A stretch of 36,022 nucleotides of DNA from Chlorobiota bacterium (GTDB taxonomy: Bacteria > Bacteroidota > Bacteroidia > Flavobacteriales > Flavobacteriaceae). The first letter of the stretch is position 1; the number at the start of each line of letters is the position of its first letter. Location: contig JAADED010000082.1 in the NCBI GenBank assembly GCA_013153605.1, positions 1-36,022 on the forward strand, read 5' to 3'. This document shows positions 24,055 through 34,400 of the stretch, piece after piece. The position numbers and the translations under genes are program-made. Under the pieces are notes generated by a model, which searched no databases, was not told the origin of the DNA, and saw nothing but the letters and a program-made list of their open reading frames with translations.

Positions 24055-24365
24055 TATTGGCGTTTAACCGGCCCTTTGAAGGACTTCAGCTTATCGCCCA
24101 AGTCGTCGAGGGAATCGTCCACGCGGGTGAGTTTACCCAACTCCTCGAATTCTTTTTTGATACCCTCTCCCAATTTCTTACCCTCTTGCCAAGCTTCGTC
24201 GCTTTCTTTCATGATTTCGTTCTTCACGTTATGGGTGGCGTCGCGCAACATACGGATGCCCCGCCCCAAATTACGGGCGATTTCGGGGATTTTTTCCGGT
24301 CCGAAAATCAAAAGAATGACCAGAAAAACCACGATCAATTCGGGTGTACCTATAAAGAGAAGCAT
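24054..24365 (-). CDS. tatA: Twin-arginine translocase subunit TatA/TatE type
   Basis: The 103-residue protein has a short N-terminal membrane helix (about 7-20), the hinge motif F21-GPEKIPE28, an amphipathic helix (IARNLGRGIRMLRDATHNVKNEI) and a charged tail. This is the TatA/B architecture, which forms the pore for folded twin-arginine substrates. I chose the ATG at 24365 because it puts the membrane helix at the N-terminus; an upstream TTG at 24386 would add seven residues and overlap the promoter. No tatC is in the window. Confidence 0.93.
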   Translation of the reverse strand: MLLFIGTPELIVVFLVILLIFGPEKIPEIARNLGRGIRMLRDATHNVKNEIMKESDEAWQEGKKLGEGIKKEFEELGKLTRVDDSLDDLGDKLKSFKGPVKRQ

Positions 24366-24383
24366 CGGGCGAGGGCTTTCATG

Positions 24384-24414
24384 CAAAGGTACGTATTCGG
24401 CTTCGAAAACCCAA
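24384..24414 (-). promoter_or_regulatory. Promoter of tatA-PAP2
   Basis: On the minus strand, TTG (24414-24412) is followed after 20 bases by TACCTTTG (24391-24384). This is an exact match to TTG-N20-TAnnTTTG and the best promoter match in the window. The tatA ATG lies 18 bases downstream. The promoter sits in the 54-bp gap after the receptor gene, so tatA need not depend on riboswitch-controlled transcription. Confidence 0.75.
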
Positions 24415-24419
24415 GGGGC

Positions 24420-26774
24420 TCAGAAAATCAGCTTGATTCCCGCCATAAAATGCCGTTCCGCCTGGGGATAATAGTACGGCGTATCGCCCCACATATAGCC
24501 GTTGGCCGCATATTTGGCATCGAAAAGATTGTACACGTGCAATGCCACGGACCCGCGTACCGGCCGGTCGGGGCGGCCGAAAGCATATCGGATTCCTCCG
24601 TCCACCCGCGTATATGCCGGCAAAAGCGACTCGGGAATATTGCGGTTGTCCATATACTGGTCGCCCACATGCTTGGCCGAAACGAATGCCGCCCATCCCT
24701 TGCGGGGTTTCCATGTAAATTTGGCGCCGGCCACAATACCGGGCGAATAGGCAATCACCGTATTGCCGTAATGCCGTAACGTATCCCCGTCGAAGGCCGT
24801 ATAATCGATGTTGCGGTTGCGGCTGAGGGTAAAGAACAGGCGCCCTTCCCATTGGGGTGCCGTCCGTACCACCTGTTGTTCCCATCCGGCCCGGTAGGAA
24901 CGCCCCACGTTTTCGCGCACGGGATTGCCCACCTCGTCCAAGCGACCCGAATAGACCAGCTGGTCGAGGTAATACATATAATATAAATTGGTTTTGGCAA
25001 GCCATTGACCGGAGCGCCATTCCCATCCGGCTTCCAGGTCGTAGAGAGTTTCGGGGCGGGGTTTCACGGGATTTTCCACGTAATCGGTGCGGTTGGGCTC
25101 CCTGTGGGTGCGCGCCGCATACACGTAAGCTTGCCAATGAGTGTCGTTCTTATAAAACACCCCGATTTTGGGATTGACGAAGAAGAGCTTGTCGGTCAAA
25201 TCGATTTTTTCGTCGGGATCGAAGGTGCGCTCGGGATTATGCACGATGCGGTAGTCGATGGCGCGAATTTGAATATCCGTAAAGAGGCGCCACCGCTCGT
25301 CGGCCCGGTAAGTATGGCGCACAAAGAAATTGAATTCGTCTTTGATTCCGCGGTTTTCGTAGTAGCGATGTCGGATTTCCGTATTGTCGGCAAAGCGGGC
25401 CCAAATCACTTCGCCGTAATGCAATCCGTCGTATCGATTGACTCCCAATCCGGCGGTCCAATCCATGCCCCCGCTTCGGATAAAGAGGTTAAACACCCCT
25501 CCGCCGAAATGATTGTCCAGCCACTTGCGGCGAATCAAATCGGTATGATCCACCACCGCGGTTCCCAACCGAACGGGTTGCATGCCGTATTTGTCGAAGG
25601 GTTGATCCTGTTTGTATTGCTCGTAATAGCCGTAGCCCCGTACGTAAAAGGCCGCCAGCTTGGCCCGGACGCCCGCTCCCAGTCGGCGGCTCAAGTGAAG
25701 CTGGTAATGCTTTTGGGTATAATCGTCCACTTCATTGTCATAGAAGCGTACGATGCGGCCCAAGGAATCGTAGATGGCGCCCGCATAATTGAAAGTGGGA
25801 TCGGTTTCGAAAGTTTCCTTGTCCACTCCGTACCATGCCTGGTAGGTGCGTTCGTGGCCGGCAAAATGGATCAGGTGAAGTTGTGTGCGTGACCATTTGC
25901 GTGAAGCCGCGGCATAATAGGATTTCATGTCCGCGAATGCGCGGTCGATATATCCGTCCGAATAAATTTTGGACCCCCGCAACAGGAATGCCCATCCCGA
26001 GGGGGTGCGCCCCGTGTTGGCCTTAAAACTCAGTCTCGAGGTATTGAACGAGCCGGCGGCCGCTTCCATTCCGGCCCATGCCGTATCGGCCGGAAGGAGG
26101 GTTTGCAAATGAATGTTGGCTCCGAATGCGCCGGTTCCGTAGGTGGAAGTGCCCACTCCCCGCTGGAGCTCGATGCTTGCCACGGTGGAGGCGAAATCGG
26201 GAATGTCCACCCAATATACGGCTTGGCTTTCCGGGTCGTTGAGAGGAATACCGTTAAGAGTTACGTTGATTTGACGGGGCCCGATTCCGCGAATGCGCAA
26301 GCCGGTATATCCCACCCCGTGTCCGGGATCCGAAAAGCTGACCACCGAAGGCAATTCGTCCAGCAAAAAGGGGATGTCTTTGGCCGTATATTTTTCTTCC
26401 AAGGCCCGGCGACCCAGGGTGTCATGCGTAACGGGTGTTTCCTCTCCCGCTCGCGTGGCGGTTATCACCACTTCGCGGAGCGATTCCTGTCGCTCGGGAC
26501 GTAAAACCAATGTCACGGAGCCTCGCAATCGGATCCGCGCGCGGGCATAAAATCCGTCTTTGCGGGCTTCCACGGTGTAAACGCCTTCGGGCAACCGAAA
26601 CTCGGCCGTACCGTCCGGGCCGGTGATTTTTTCGAGGCCCGCTTCGCGAACGCTCACCCGGAATCCTTCGGGCGATGTTTCAGCCGTTTCAATGCGAACT
26701 TTAAGCACATAGGTTTGAGCCCCGGCTCCCCATGCGAGCCAGGCCGTAAGAATGGCGGTTAAAAGATGTTTCAT
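24420..26774 (-). CDS. TonB-dependent receptor under TPP riboswitch control (predicted thiamin transporter)
   Basis: The 784-residue outer-membrane protein has a signal peptide ending GAGAQ, then a carboxypeptidase-regulatory-like beta-sandwich (about 20-95). The segment ESLREVVITATRAGE is the likely TonB box region. The plug domain (about 115-225) contains LRIRGIGPRQINVTLNGIPLND and GVGTSTYGTGAFGANI. A 22-strand-type barrel ends in MAGIKLIF with a terminal Phe. I chose the ATG at 26774 because it begins the signal peptide; an upstream start at 26825 would lie inside the riboswitch. The TPP riboswitch directly upstream indicates uptake of thiamin or a precursor, as predicted and shown for TPP-regulated receptors in other Bacteroidota. 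No pnuT or thiamin kinase gene follows. Confidence 0.9.
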   Translation of the reverse strand: MKHLLTAILTAWLAWGAGAQTYVLKVRIETAETSPEGFRVSVREAGLEKITGPDGTAEFRLPEGVYTVEARKDGFYARARIRLRGSVTLVLRPERQESLREVVITATRAGEETPVTHDTLGRRALEEKYTAKDIPFLLDELPSVVSFSDPGHGVGYTGLRIRGIGPRQINVTLNGIPLNDPESQAVYWVDIPDFASTVASIELQRGVGTSTYGTGAFGANIHLQTLLPADTAWAGMEAAAGSFNTSRLSFKANTGRTPSGWAFLLRGSKIYSDGYIDRAFADMKSYYAAASRKWSRTQLHLIHFAGHERTYQAWYGVDKETFETDPTFNYAGAIYDSLGRIVRFYDNEVDDYTQKHYQLHLSRRLGAGVRAKLAAFYVRGYGYYEQYKQDQPFDKYGMQPVRLGTAVVDHTDLIRRKWLDNHFGGGVFNLFIRSGGMDWTAGLGVNRYDGLHYGEVIWARFADNTEIRHRYYENRGIKDEFNFFVRHTYRADERWRLFTDIQIRAIDYRIVHNPERTFDPDEKIDLTDKLFFVNPKIGVFYKNDTHWQAYVYAARTHREPNRTDYVENPVKPRPETLYDLEAGWEWRSGQWLAKTNLYYMYYLDQLVYSGRLDEVGNPVRENVGRSYRAGWEQQVVRTAPQWEGRLFFTLSRNRNIDYTAFDGDTLRHYGNTVIAYSPGIVAGAKFTWKPRKGWAAFVSAKHVGDQYMDNRNIPESLLPAYTRVDGGIRYAFGRPDRPVRGSVALHVYNLFDAKYAANGYMWGDTPYYYPQAERHFMAGIKLIF

Positions 26775-26809
26775 AAACCCCGTTTTGCGAAGGGTGTGTG
26801 AGACGTACT

Positions 26810-26885
26810 TTTCCCTTGGCGGCATTACCCGCCCAGGTTCAAAGGGTATGATCTCAGCCCGTGGTATTAGGGCACCCCCTTCAGG
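26810..26885 (-). promoter_or_regulatory. TPP (thiamin pyrophosphate) riboswitch
   Basis: Read on the minus strand, the segment contains the conserved TPP-aptamer elements in order. These are GGGGTGCC (26878-26871), CTGAGA (26857-26852), ACCCTTTGAACCTG (26847-26834), GGGTAATGCC (26830-26821) and AAGGGA (26817-26812). GCCC and GGGC flank a TAATACCAC loop as the P2/P3-type stem. The closing P1 stem is not obvious by eye. The receptor ATG lies 36 bases after the last element, so control of translation initiation is plausible; no T-tract terminator is visible in the gap. Confidence 0.95.
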
Positions 26886-26894
26886 TTAGCGCGA

Positions 26895-26925
26895 CAAAGA
26901 TAGGTAATTTCAGATTTTCTCGAAA
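26895..26925 (-). promoter_or_regulatory. Promoter of the TPP-riboswitch transcript
   Basis: On the minus strand, TATCTTTG (26902-26895) matches TAnnTTTG exactly. TTT at 26925-26923 lies 20 bases before it, a partial -33 match. Transcription would begin just before the riboswitch, so the aptamer would be at the 5' end of the message. Confidence 0.55.
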
Positions 26926-27344
26926 TACAATTTACCCTCGTAGCCTTCGAATTCTTCCTCTACATAAAAATGGTCGGGATCTTGGAAGTGAAGTTCTTTT
27001 TCCATGTCTTCGGGCGGTTGCGACGTGTTGTATTCTTCGATGTAGAAATAAAATTTGTCGTCGTGATATTCCCAACGGCCGCGATAATGCAAATGCAACA
27101 CGCAATCCCCGTTATTGTAAATGGTGTAATACTTGCTTTCGGCCCGCCCGTTGCTGTCGAACAACATATAGGACTGGCGGTGGCAATCGGTAAGGTCGTA
27201 TTCGATTCCGTAAATGGTGACCCGTTCCAATCGCCATTCGCCCACGATATATTCGGGCCGGCTTTGGATTTCCACGTCATGCTTTTTACATCCGCCCAAA
27301 GCCGTCCACACCAGGGCCACGATCAATATGTATGTCTTTTTCAC
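26910..27344 (-). CDS. Small lipoprotein, lipocalin-like, function unknown
   Basis: The 144-residue product has a signal peptide with lipobox LGGC, Cys19 being the probable lipid anchor, followed by Lys-Lys. The mature part is acidic and rich in aromatic residues. It includes EYIVGEWRLERVTIYG near the start, where a GxW motif as in lipocalin-like Bacteroidota lipoproteins is visible, and several short beta-strand-like segments (YRGRWEYHDDKFYFYIEEYN, YEGKLYFEKI). I do not recognise a specific family. The start is GTG at 27344, chosen because it begins the signal peptide. The gene lies between the TPP-riboswitch promoter and the divergent ybaB gene, and its 3' end comes within 10 bp of that promoter. 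Confidence 0.72.
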   Translation of the reverse strand: MKKTYILIVALVWTALGGCKKHDVEIQSRPEYIVGEWRLERVTIYGIEYDLTDCHRQSYMLFDSNGRAESKYYTIYNNGDCVLHLHYRGRWEYHDDKFYFYIEEYNTSQPPEDMEKELHFQDPDHFYVEEEFEGYEGKLYFEKI

Positions 27345-27419
27345 CGGCGTTTCTTTTAAAAATTATCAAGCACAAAAACCGTACCAATCTCTCGAAAAAC
27401 GGATTTGTCGCGAAATTGC

Positions 27420-27427
27420 TATTTTTG
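27420..27427 (+). promoter_or_regulatory. Promoter -7 element for ybaB
   Basis: TATTTTTG matches TAnnTTTG exactly and lies 17 bases before the ATG at 27445. No TTG is present about 20 bases upstream, so only half of the promoter is recognisable. Confidence 0.45.
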
Positions 27428-27444
27428 GAGCAAATTTCAAAATA

Positions 27445-27768
27445 ATGTTTGGAGATTTATTTAACATCAAAGAAAAAATCGAAAAAGCCAAGCAAGAAGT
27501 GCTCGACACGCGCCGGCGCTTGGATTCGGTATATGTGGAGAAAATTTCGCCTTGCGGAGCCGTGCGGGTCAAGGTGACGGCCAACAAACAGGTGGAAGAG
27601 ATTCAACTTTCGGACAATATCCCCGAAGATCGCGAAGCGCTTTCGCAAATATTAAAGGAGACTTTAAACCGGGCTTTGGAGGAAGCCGGCCGCATCCAGG
27701 AAAAGGAACTGAAGGATGCCTTTATGAAACACATGCCTTCGTTGCCGGGATTGGACGGATTGCTTTGA
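27445..27768 (+). CDS. ybaB: YbaB/EbfC family nucleoid-associated protein
   Basis: The 107-residue product has the YbaB pattern: an N-terminal helix (FNIKEKIEKAKQEVLDTRRRLDSVYVE), a central three-strand sheet (CGAVRVKVTANKQVEEIQLSD) and a C-terminal helix region ending FMKHMPSLPGLDGLL. Family members form dimers that bind DNA without strong sequence specificity. The frame is open upstream of 27445, but the ATG there begins the conserved domain and follows the promoter element. The commonly neighbouring recR and dnaX are absent here. ruvA follows after 53 bp. Confidence 0.9.
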   Translation: MFGDLFNIKEKIEKAKQEVLDTRRRLDSVYVEKISPCGAVRVKVTANKQVEEIQLSDNIPEDREALSQILKETLNRALEEAGRIQEKELKDAFMKHMPSLPGLDGLL

Positions 27769-27801
27769 TTTGATTTTAACGATTGTTTTTGGTTAACTTT
27801 A
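27769..27801 (+). promoter_or_regulatory. Possible promoter of ruvA-sprA
   Basis: TTTG at 27769-27772 is separated by 21 bases from TAACTTTA (27794-27801), one base from the TAnnTTTG consensus. It lies entirely within the gap after ybaB, 20 bases before the ruvA ATG. Confidence 0.45.
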
Positions 27802-27821
27802 CACCCCTTTAACCGGGCACC

Positions 27822-28430
27822 ATGTACGAATATATCGAAGGCCGGTTGGCGGAACTTACGCCCGTGCACGCCGTGGTTGATCCGGGCGGAATCGGCTATT
27901 TGCTCCGTATTTCCATGCACACCTACGAACAATTGCAAGGCAAGGAAAGGGTACGGCTATATACGGAACTCATCGTGCGGGAAGACGGCTTTTTTCTCTT
28001 CGGATTTGCCGACAAAGAGGAGCGTGAACTTTTTCGCCTGTTGATTTCGGTAAGCGGCGTGGGCAGTGCATCGGCCATGCTCATTCTCTCGGCCATGGAT
28101 CCGGCGCGGGTGCGAGAAGCCATCATCGGCGAAGACGTCCAGTTGCTCAAATCGGTGAAAGGAATCGGACCCAAAACCGCCAAACGTCTTATTGTGGAAC
28201 TCAAAGACAAACTCCTGAAAGCCGGACCCGCCGAAACCGTAACTCCCGTGTCGGGTGCGTCTCCCGCCTCCGGTGATGCCATCGCCGCCCTCGAAGCCTT
28301 GGGTTATCCTCCCAAAACGGCCGTGCCCCTGGTCCGAAAAATCATCGCCGAAAATCCCGATTTAACGGTGGAACAAATAATAAAGCAAGCCCTGAATCGT
28401 TTGATAAAGGACAAATGCAAAACATGTTAA
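27822..28430 (+). CDS. ruvA: Holliday junction branch migration protein RuvA
   Basis: The 202-residue protein has the three RuvA parts. An OB-fold (about 1-64) starts MYEYIEGRLAEL. The double helix-hairpin-helix region has LLISVSGVGSASAMLIL and VKGIGPKTAKRLIVELKDKL. A flexible linker (VTPVSGASPASG) leads to the C-terminal RuvB-binding domain (ALEALGYPPKTA..). RuvA clamps four-way junctions and loads RuvB. Its stop codon lies 8 bp before the preferred sprA start. A ruvA-sprA pairing is frequent in Flavobacteriia as far as I recall. Confidence 0.96.
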   Translation: MYEYIEGRLAELTPVHAVVDPGGIGYLLRISMHTYEQLQGKERVRLYTELIVREDGFFLFGFADKEERELFRLLISVSGVGSASAMLILSAMDPARVREAIIGEDVQLLKSVKGIGPKTAKRLIVELKDKLLKAGPAETVTPVSGASPASGDAIAALEALGYPPKTAVPLVRKIIAENPDLTVEQIIKQALNRLIKDKCKTC

Positions 28431-28438
28431 CCGGAGGC

Positions 28439-31400
28439 ATGAAAAAAGCGGGGCTCCTATTGATTTTTCTGTGGGCCGCCTACGCCTACGCCCAACAAGA
28501 CACTACGACCGTCGCCCAAGATACGGCCGTGACTCCGCTAAAAACCCGTTTTCCGGACGCCCCCTCGGTCAAATTGATTTACGAATACGACCCCGAAAAA
28601 AACCTGTACATCAAAAAATATAAAGTCGGGGATTACGACGTGGGTTATCCCGCCGTGCTCACTCCCCGCGAATATTTCGCCCTTCTTCAACGGGAACAAA
28701 TCAACAAAAATTTTAAAGAAACCAACGACGCCATCGCGGGCAAGGACCAGGAAAAACAAAAAGACCTGTTGCCCCAATTTTATGTGAACAGCAAGTTTTT
28801 CGAAAGCCTGTTCGGGGGCAACAATATCGTGATCGAACCCAGGGGAACGTTCGAATTGGACTTGGGCGTACGTTACACGCGACGCGACAATCCCGCCATT
28901 CCGGTGCGCAACCGCACCAACTTCACCCCCGACCTCAACCAACGCATCAGCATGGGTTTGACCGGCCGCATCGGCAAGCGGTTGAACCTCAACCTCAACT
29001 ACGACACCCAGTCCATGTTTCAATTCAACAACCAGGTCAAATTGGATTTCAACCTGGACGAAGATGCCATCCTTCAAAAAATCGAGGTGGGCAACGTGAA
29101 TATGCAAACGGCCAACAGCCTCCTCACGGGGCCTCAAAACCTTATGGGCCTTAAAACGGTGATGAAATTCGGCAATACGGAAATCACCCTGGTGGGTGCC
29201 GAACAAAAATCCTCCATGCAAATCATCAACGCTCGGGGCGGCGAAGTGCTGGAAGATTTCGAAAAAGACATTCTCGGCTACGACGATAACCGCCACTTTT
29301 TCCTGGCCCAATATTTCCGCGACCGCTACGACCAAGCCCTCGAACGTTATCCTTACATCAACTCCCAAGTGCGTATTACGCGGGTGGAGGTATGGATTAC
29401 CAACCGCAATTCCAATCCCGATAACGTGCGCAACATTGTGGCCATTCAGGATTTGGGCGAAAGTTACCGCATCGGCCTGGACAATCCGCCGCCCGGATAT
29501 ATTGTGCGTCCCGGCGCATTGCCCGACAATAACGTAAACCTGATGAATCCCGAAGCCATTGGGACCCCCGGTTCGCTCTTAAATCCCAATATTCGGCAAA
29601 TCGCCACCGTGGATGCGGGATTCAGCGGCATTACGCCCGTCAACGGCAAGGATTACGTGGCTTTGGAAAATGCGGTCAAGCTCGACAGCACCCAATATAC
29701 CCTATATCCCAAACTCGGTTACATCAGCCTCCGGCGCAAACTCAACCCCGACGAGGTATTGGCGGTGGCTTTCGAATACAGCGTGGGCGGAAAAGTGTAT
29801 AAAGTGGGCGAATTCACCGACGACGGCATCGTGTATCCCCAAACGCTGGTGGTCAAACTTCTCAAAAGCAACATTGTCGACACCCGCGAGCCGGCGTGGG
29901 ACTTAATGATGAAAAACATTTACGCCCTCAATGCCTACGGCATTTCGCAAGAAGATTTCATGATGCACATCCTCTATGCCGACCCCACGCCGTTGAACTA
30001 CATCAACCCCGTAGGCTCCACCCCTTTACCGCCGGCGGTGAAGGATAAAATTCTGTTGCATGTCTTTCACATGGACGAGCTCAACACCTCCTTGGATCCG
30101 CAACCGGGCGGGGACGGCTTTTTCGATTTTATTCCCGGCATCACGGTGGACCCCCAAAACGCCCTGATCAAATTCACCACGGTGGAACCTTTCGGTCGCT
30201 ACCTGTTCGAAAAATTGAGGTTGGACCCCGGCGAATCCTACGACGATCCCCATACCTGGAATGCCAACCAGGCCAAATATGTATTTAAGGAATTGTACAC
30301 CCTCTCCCCTTCGCAAGCCCGGCAATTTCCCGAAAAAAACAAATTCCTCCTCAAAGGAAAATATAAATCCTCCATGGGCGGAGGCATCAATATCGGAGGT
30401 TTTAATATCCCCCGCGGGTCGGTACACGTAACCGCCGGCGGACGCGAACTGGTGGAAGGAGTGGATTATGTGGTCAACTATCAGGCCGGACGGGTGGAAA
30501 TCATCAACCCCGCGCTCAAAGCTTCCAACGTGCCCATCCAAGTGCGGGTGGAACAAAGCGACCTGTTTCAGCAAAGCACCAAAATCTTTACGGGAATCGA
30601 CATTCAACACCGGTTTAACGAAAATTTCACCGTCGGCGCCACTTATTTGAAGCTCAAAGAAAAACCCATTACTTGGAAAGCCGATTACGGCTACGAGCCG
30701 CTCAACAACGCCCTCATGGGCATGAACGGTAATTTCAGCACCTCTTTGAATTTCCTCACCAAATGGGTGAACTATCTTCCTTACGTCAAAACGGATGCCG
30801 AAAGCCGGTTGACATTGCGTTCGGAAATGGCTTATCTCAAACCCGGCCTGGCCGAGGTTTCGGATATTGCGGGCGAGAGTGCCAGCTTGATCGAAGATTT
30901 CGAAAGCGCTCAATCGCAAGTGGACCTTACCCTTCCCTACCCCTGGAAATTGTCGCCCACGCCCGCCCGTTTTCCCGAAAGCCGGCTGATCGACAATTGG
31001 GAATACGGCAAAAACAGGGCGAAACTGGCCTGGTATTTTATCGACCCCGTTTTTTATTCGAACAATCCTCCGCCGGGCATCGACAATCAGGAAATTTCCA
31101 AAGACGAAAACCGTCCGGTGCGCATCGACGAGCTGTTCGACCGCGATATCCAGGCGGGCACCTATAATTTGACCAACACTCTGAACCTCGCCTATTTCCC
31201 CGACGAACGGGGGCCTTACAACTACGACACCCGCGTCGATCCCGCCACGGGCAAGCTCCTTCATCCCGAACAACGATGGGCGGGAATTTTCCGGCCCATG
31301 ACCATTACGGATTTCGAACAGGCCAACGTCCAATACATCACCTTTTGGGTGATGGATCCCTTCTACAACAACCCCGTTCCCCAAACGGGCGGAAAGTTAT

Positions 31401-34400
31401 ACATCAATTTGGGTTACATTAAAGAAGATATCCTCTATGACGGCCGCAAGCAATACGAAAACGGCCTTCCCGGCGACGGCGGAACGGCCAATACCGTGTT
31501 TACCGCATGGGGAAAAGTGCCCGTCAACCAGAGCCTCACATACGCTTTTAGCGACGACCCGGCCGAACGGGCCAATCAGGATGTGGGTCTGGACGGCCTC
31601 CGCAACGACGAAGAACAAACCCATTTCGCCTCGTTCCTCAACGCCTTGCCGCCCGCGGTGCGTACGACCCTCACCGGCGACCCTTCGGGCGACGATTTCG
31701 TCCATTACCTCGACGCCCAGGGCGGGATCGTGGAACGCTACAAAAATTTCAATAACACCCAGGGCAATACACCCGTATCCACAAACAATGCCAATGCGGG
31801 CGAAACCTACCCCGACACCGAAGACATCGACCGGGATCAAACCATGAACACCATCGACGCTTATTTCGAATACGAAATTCCCATACGTCCCGGTCTCACC
31901 CTTTCGGATCCTTACGTGAAAGACATCAAGGAAACCACCTACACCGACGCCACCCGCCGACAGAGAACGGCCCGCTGGATTCAATTCAAAGTGCCGATCA
32001 CGGAATTTACGTCCCGATACGGCAACATCAACGATTTCCGCTCCATCAAATTCATGCGCCTGTATTTGACGGGCTTCGACCGGCCGGTGGTTTTGCGCTT
32101 CGCCACCTTGGATCTGGTGCGTAGCGATTGGCGCGTCTATCAACAAACGTTGGATCCCAACGATCCCAACCCTTCGGACGATCCCACCACGGTGGAAGTT
32201 ACCTCGGTGAGCAGTGAGGAAAATCAAACCCGTACGGGAGTGCAATACGTGAGCCCGCCCGGCATCGTGCGAGAAGAAATTTACCAAAACAATCAGCTCA
32301 TCCGGCAAAACGAACAGGCCCTGTCGATTCGCGTATGCGATTTGGAACCCAAAGACGCCCGAGGTGCTTTCAAATATGTGGCGGTGGACATGCGCCAATT
32401 CAAAAATCTGAAAATGTTCATCCATGCCGAAAGCATTCCGGGCCAACCTCCATTGGCCGACGGCGACATGGAAGCCTTCCTCCGTTTCGGCACGGATTTG
32501 TCGCAAAACTTTTATGAAATTCGCTTACCGCTCAAAATCACCTCGCCCGGCACCTCCGACCCCGAAGAGGTATGGCCGGTGGAAAACCGCATGGAACTCA
32601 GGCTGGAGCTCCTCCAAAAACTCAAACTCGACCTGATTCGCAACCGAAGGGCCAATCCGGCGGACCTGATTTTGGTGGACGAAGCCCAACTGGATCCCGC
32701 CGCGGCGGGACGGCCCAACCGCCTCACCATAGGAATTAAGGGAAACCCCGATTTTTCGGACGTGCGCGTGATCATGGTGGGCGTACGCAACCGGACTTCT
32801 TCCCTCATTTGCGGCGAAGCCTGGTTCAACGAATTGCGCCTTACGGAGATGAAAAACGAAGGGGGCTGGGCCACCCAGGGAAGCGCCGATCTCACCCTTG
32901 CCGACCTGGCCACCTTCAACTTTGCCGGCGGTCTGGCCACCAGCGGATTCGGACCCCTCGAACAAGGACCGCTCGGCCGATCGGTGGAAAACAAATACCA
33001 TTATACGTTCAATTCGGCCCTGAACGTGGGCAAATTCCTACCGCCGAAGTGGAATCTCACCATTCCGGTCAATTACACGGTTACCAAACAATTCATCCGC
33101 CCCGAATACGACCCCGTCCATCGCGACATCCTGTTGGACGACAGGCTGGCCGCGGCCCAAACGCCGCAAGAACGGGACAGCATCCTCAACGTGGCGCGCG
33201 ACATCCAATCCTACAAAAGCATCGCCCTGGTGGGCGTCAAAAAGAATTACCCCAACCGCACCTCGGGAACCGGCGCCAATCAAGAAGTGAAAAAACATTT
33301 TTACGACATCGAAAACTTTACTTTCGATTTTACCTACACCCAAGCGGATCACACCAATTACGAAGTGGAAATGAACCGCATGCAAACGGTGCAAACGGGA
33401 TTCGTGTATTCCTACAACATCCCTTCCAAACCTTTTCAGCCGTTGAGCAAGGTCAAAGCCAAATGGCTCAACAAAAAATATTTAAGGTTTATCAAGGATT
33501 TTAATTTCAACCTGTTGCCCTCGGCCGTGACTTTCCGCACCCATATCGACCGGCGATTCACCAATTTCCGCGTGCGCCAAATCATCGATTACGGATTGGA
33601 TTTTCCGCCCATGCAAAGCCGGGATTATAAAGTGAACGCCGATTACTCCATCAATTATTCGCCTTTTCGGTCCATGAACATTACTTTGACGGGCAACGCC
33701 TTCCGCACGGTAAAAAATTACTTCAATCCCGACGGCACCTTGCGGTACGACGCCACCGTGTGGGACGGATTTTTCCATCCCGGCGATCCCTACATCATGC
33801 AACAGGGTTTTAATTTGACTTACAAATTCCCGTTTGACAAATTCCCGCTCATTAATTTCATTTCGGCCAATTACAATTACAACGGCTCTTTCCAATGGCA
33901 ACGGCGACCCGAAGTGATGGCCGACGTGGACGGATACGACCTGGGCAATACCATTCAGAATGCCAATACCCAACAAATCACGGGAACGGTGGATTTGAAA
34001 AAAATCTACGATTTCACGGGCCTGACGTATTGGGAAAACAAATGGTCGGGCAAGAAAGTGCGTCCTCGCAAATCCAAAACACGGAAAAAAAGCCGGACCA
34101 AAAAAGGACGTGCGCAAACTTCCAAAGAAACGGAAAAGGCGGAAAAAAGCGAAAAAGAAACCGAAACCAAAGAGAAGGAAAAAGAAAAAGGATTGCCCGG
34201 TCTGGCGGCGCGTAACAATGAGAAGGAAAAACGGGGCGGTTCCGCCCAAAAAACGACGGGTCGCAAAGTGTATTTCAACCCCACCAAAGCCCACAAGGCG
34301 GTGGCCTCGGTGCTTCACGTCTTCACCTCGGTCAAACGCATCCGCTTCCAATACAAACAAACCAACGGATTGCTCATTCCGGGGTATCTCCCTTCCACGG

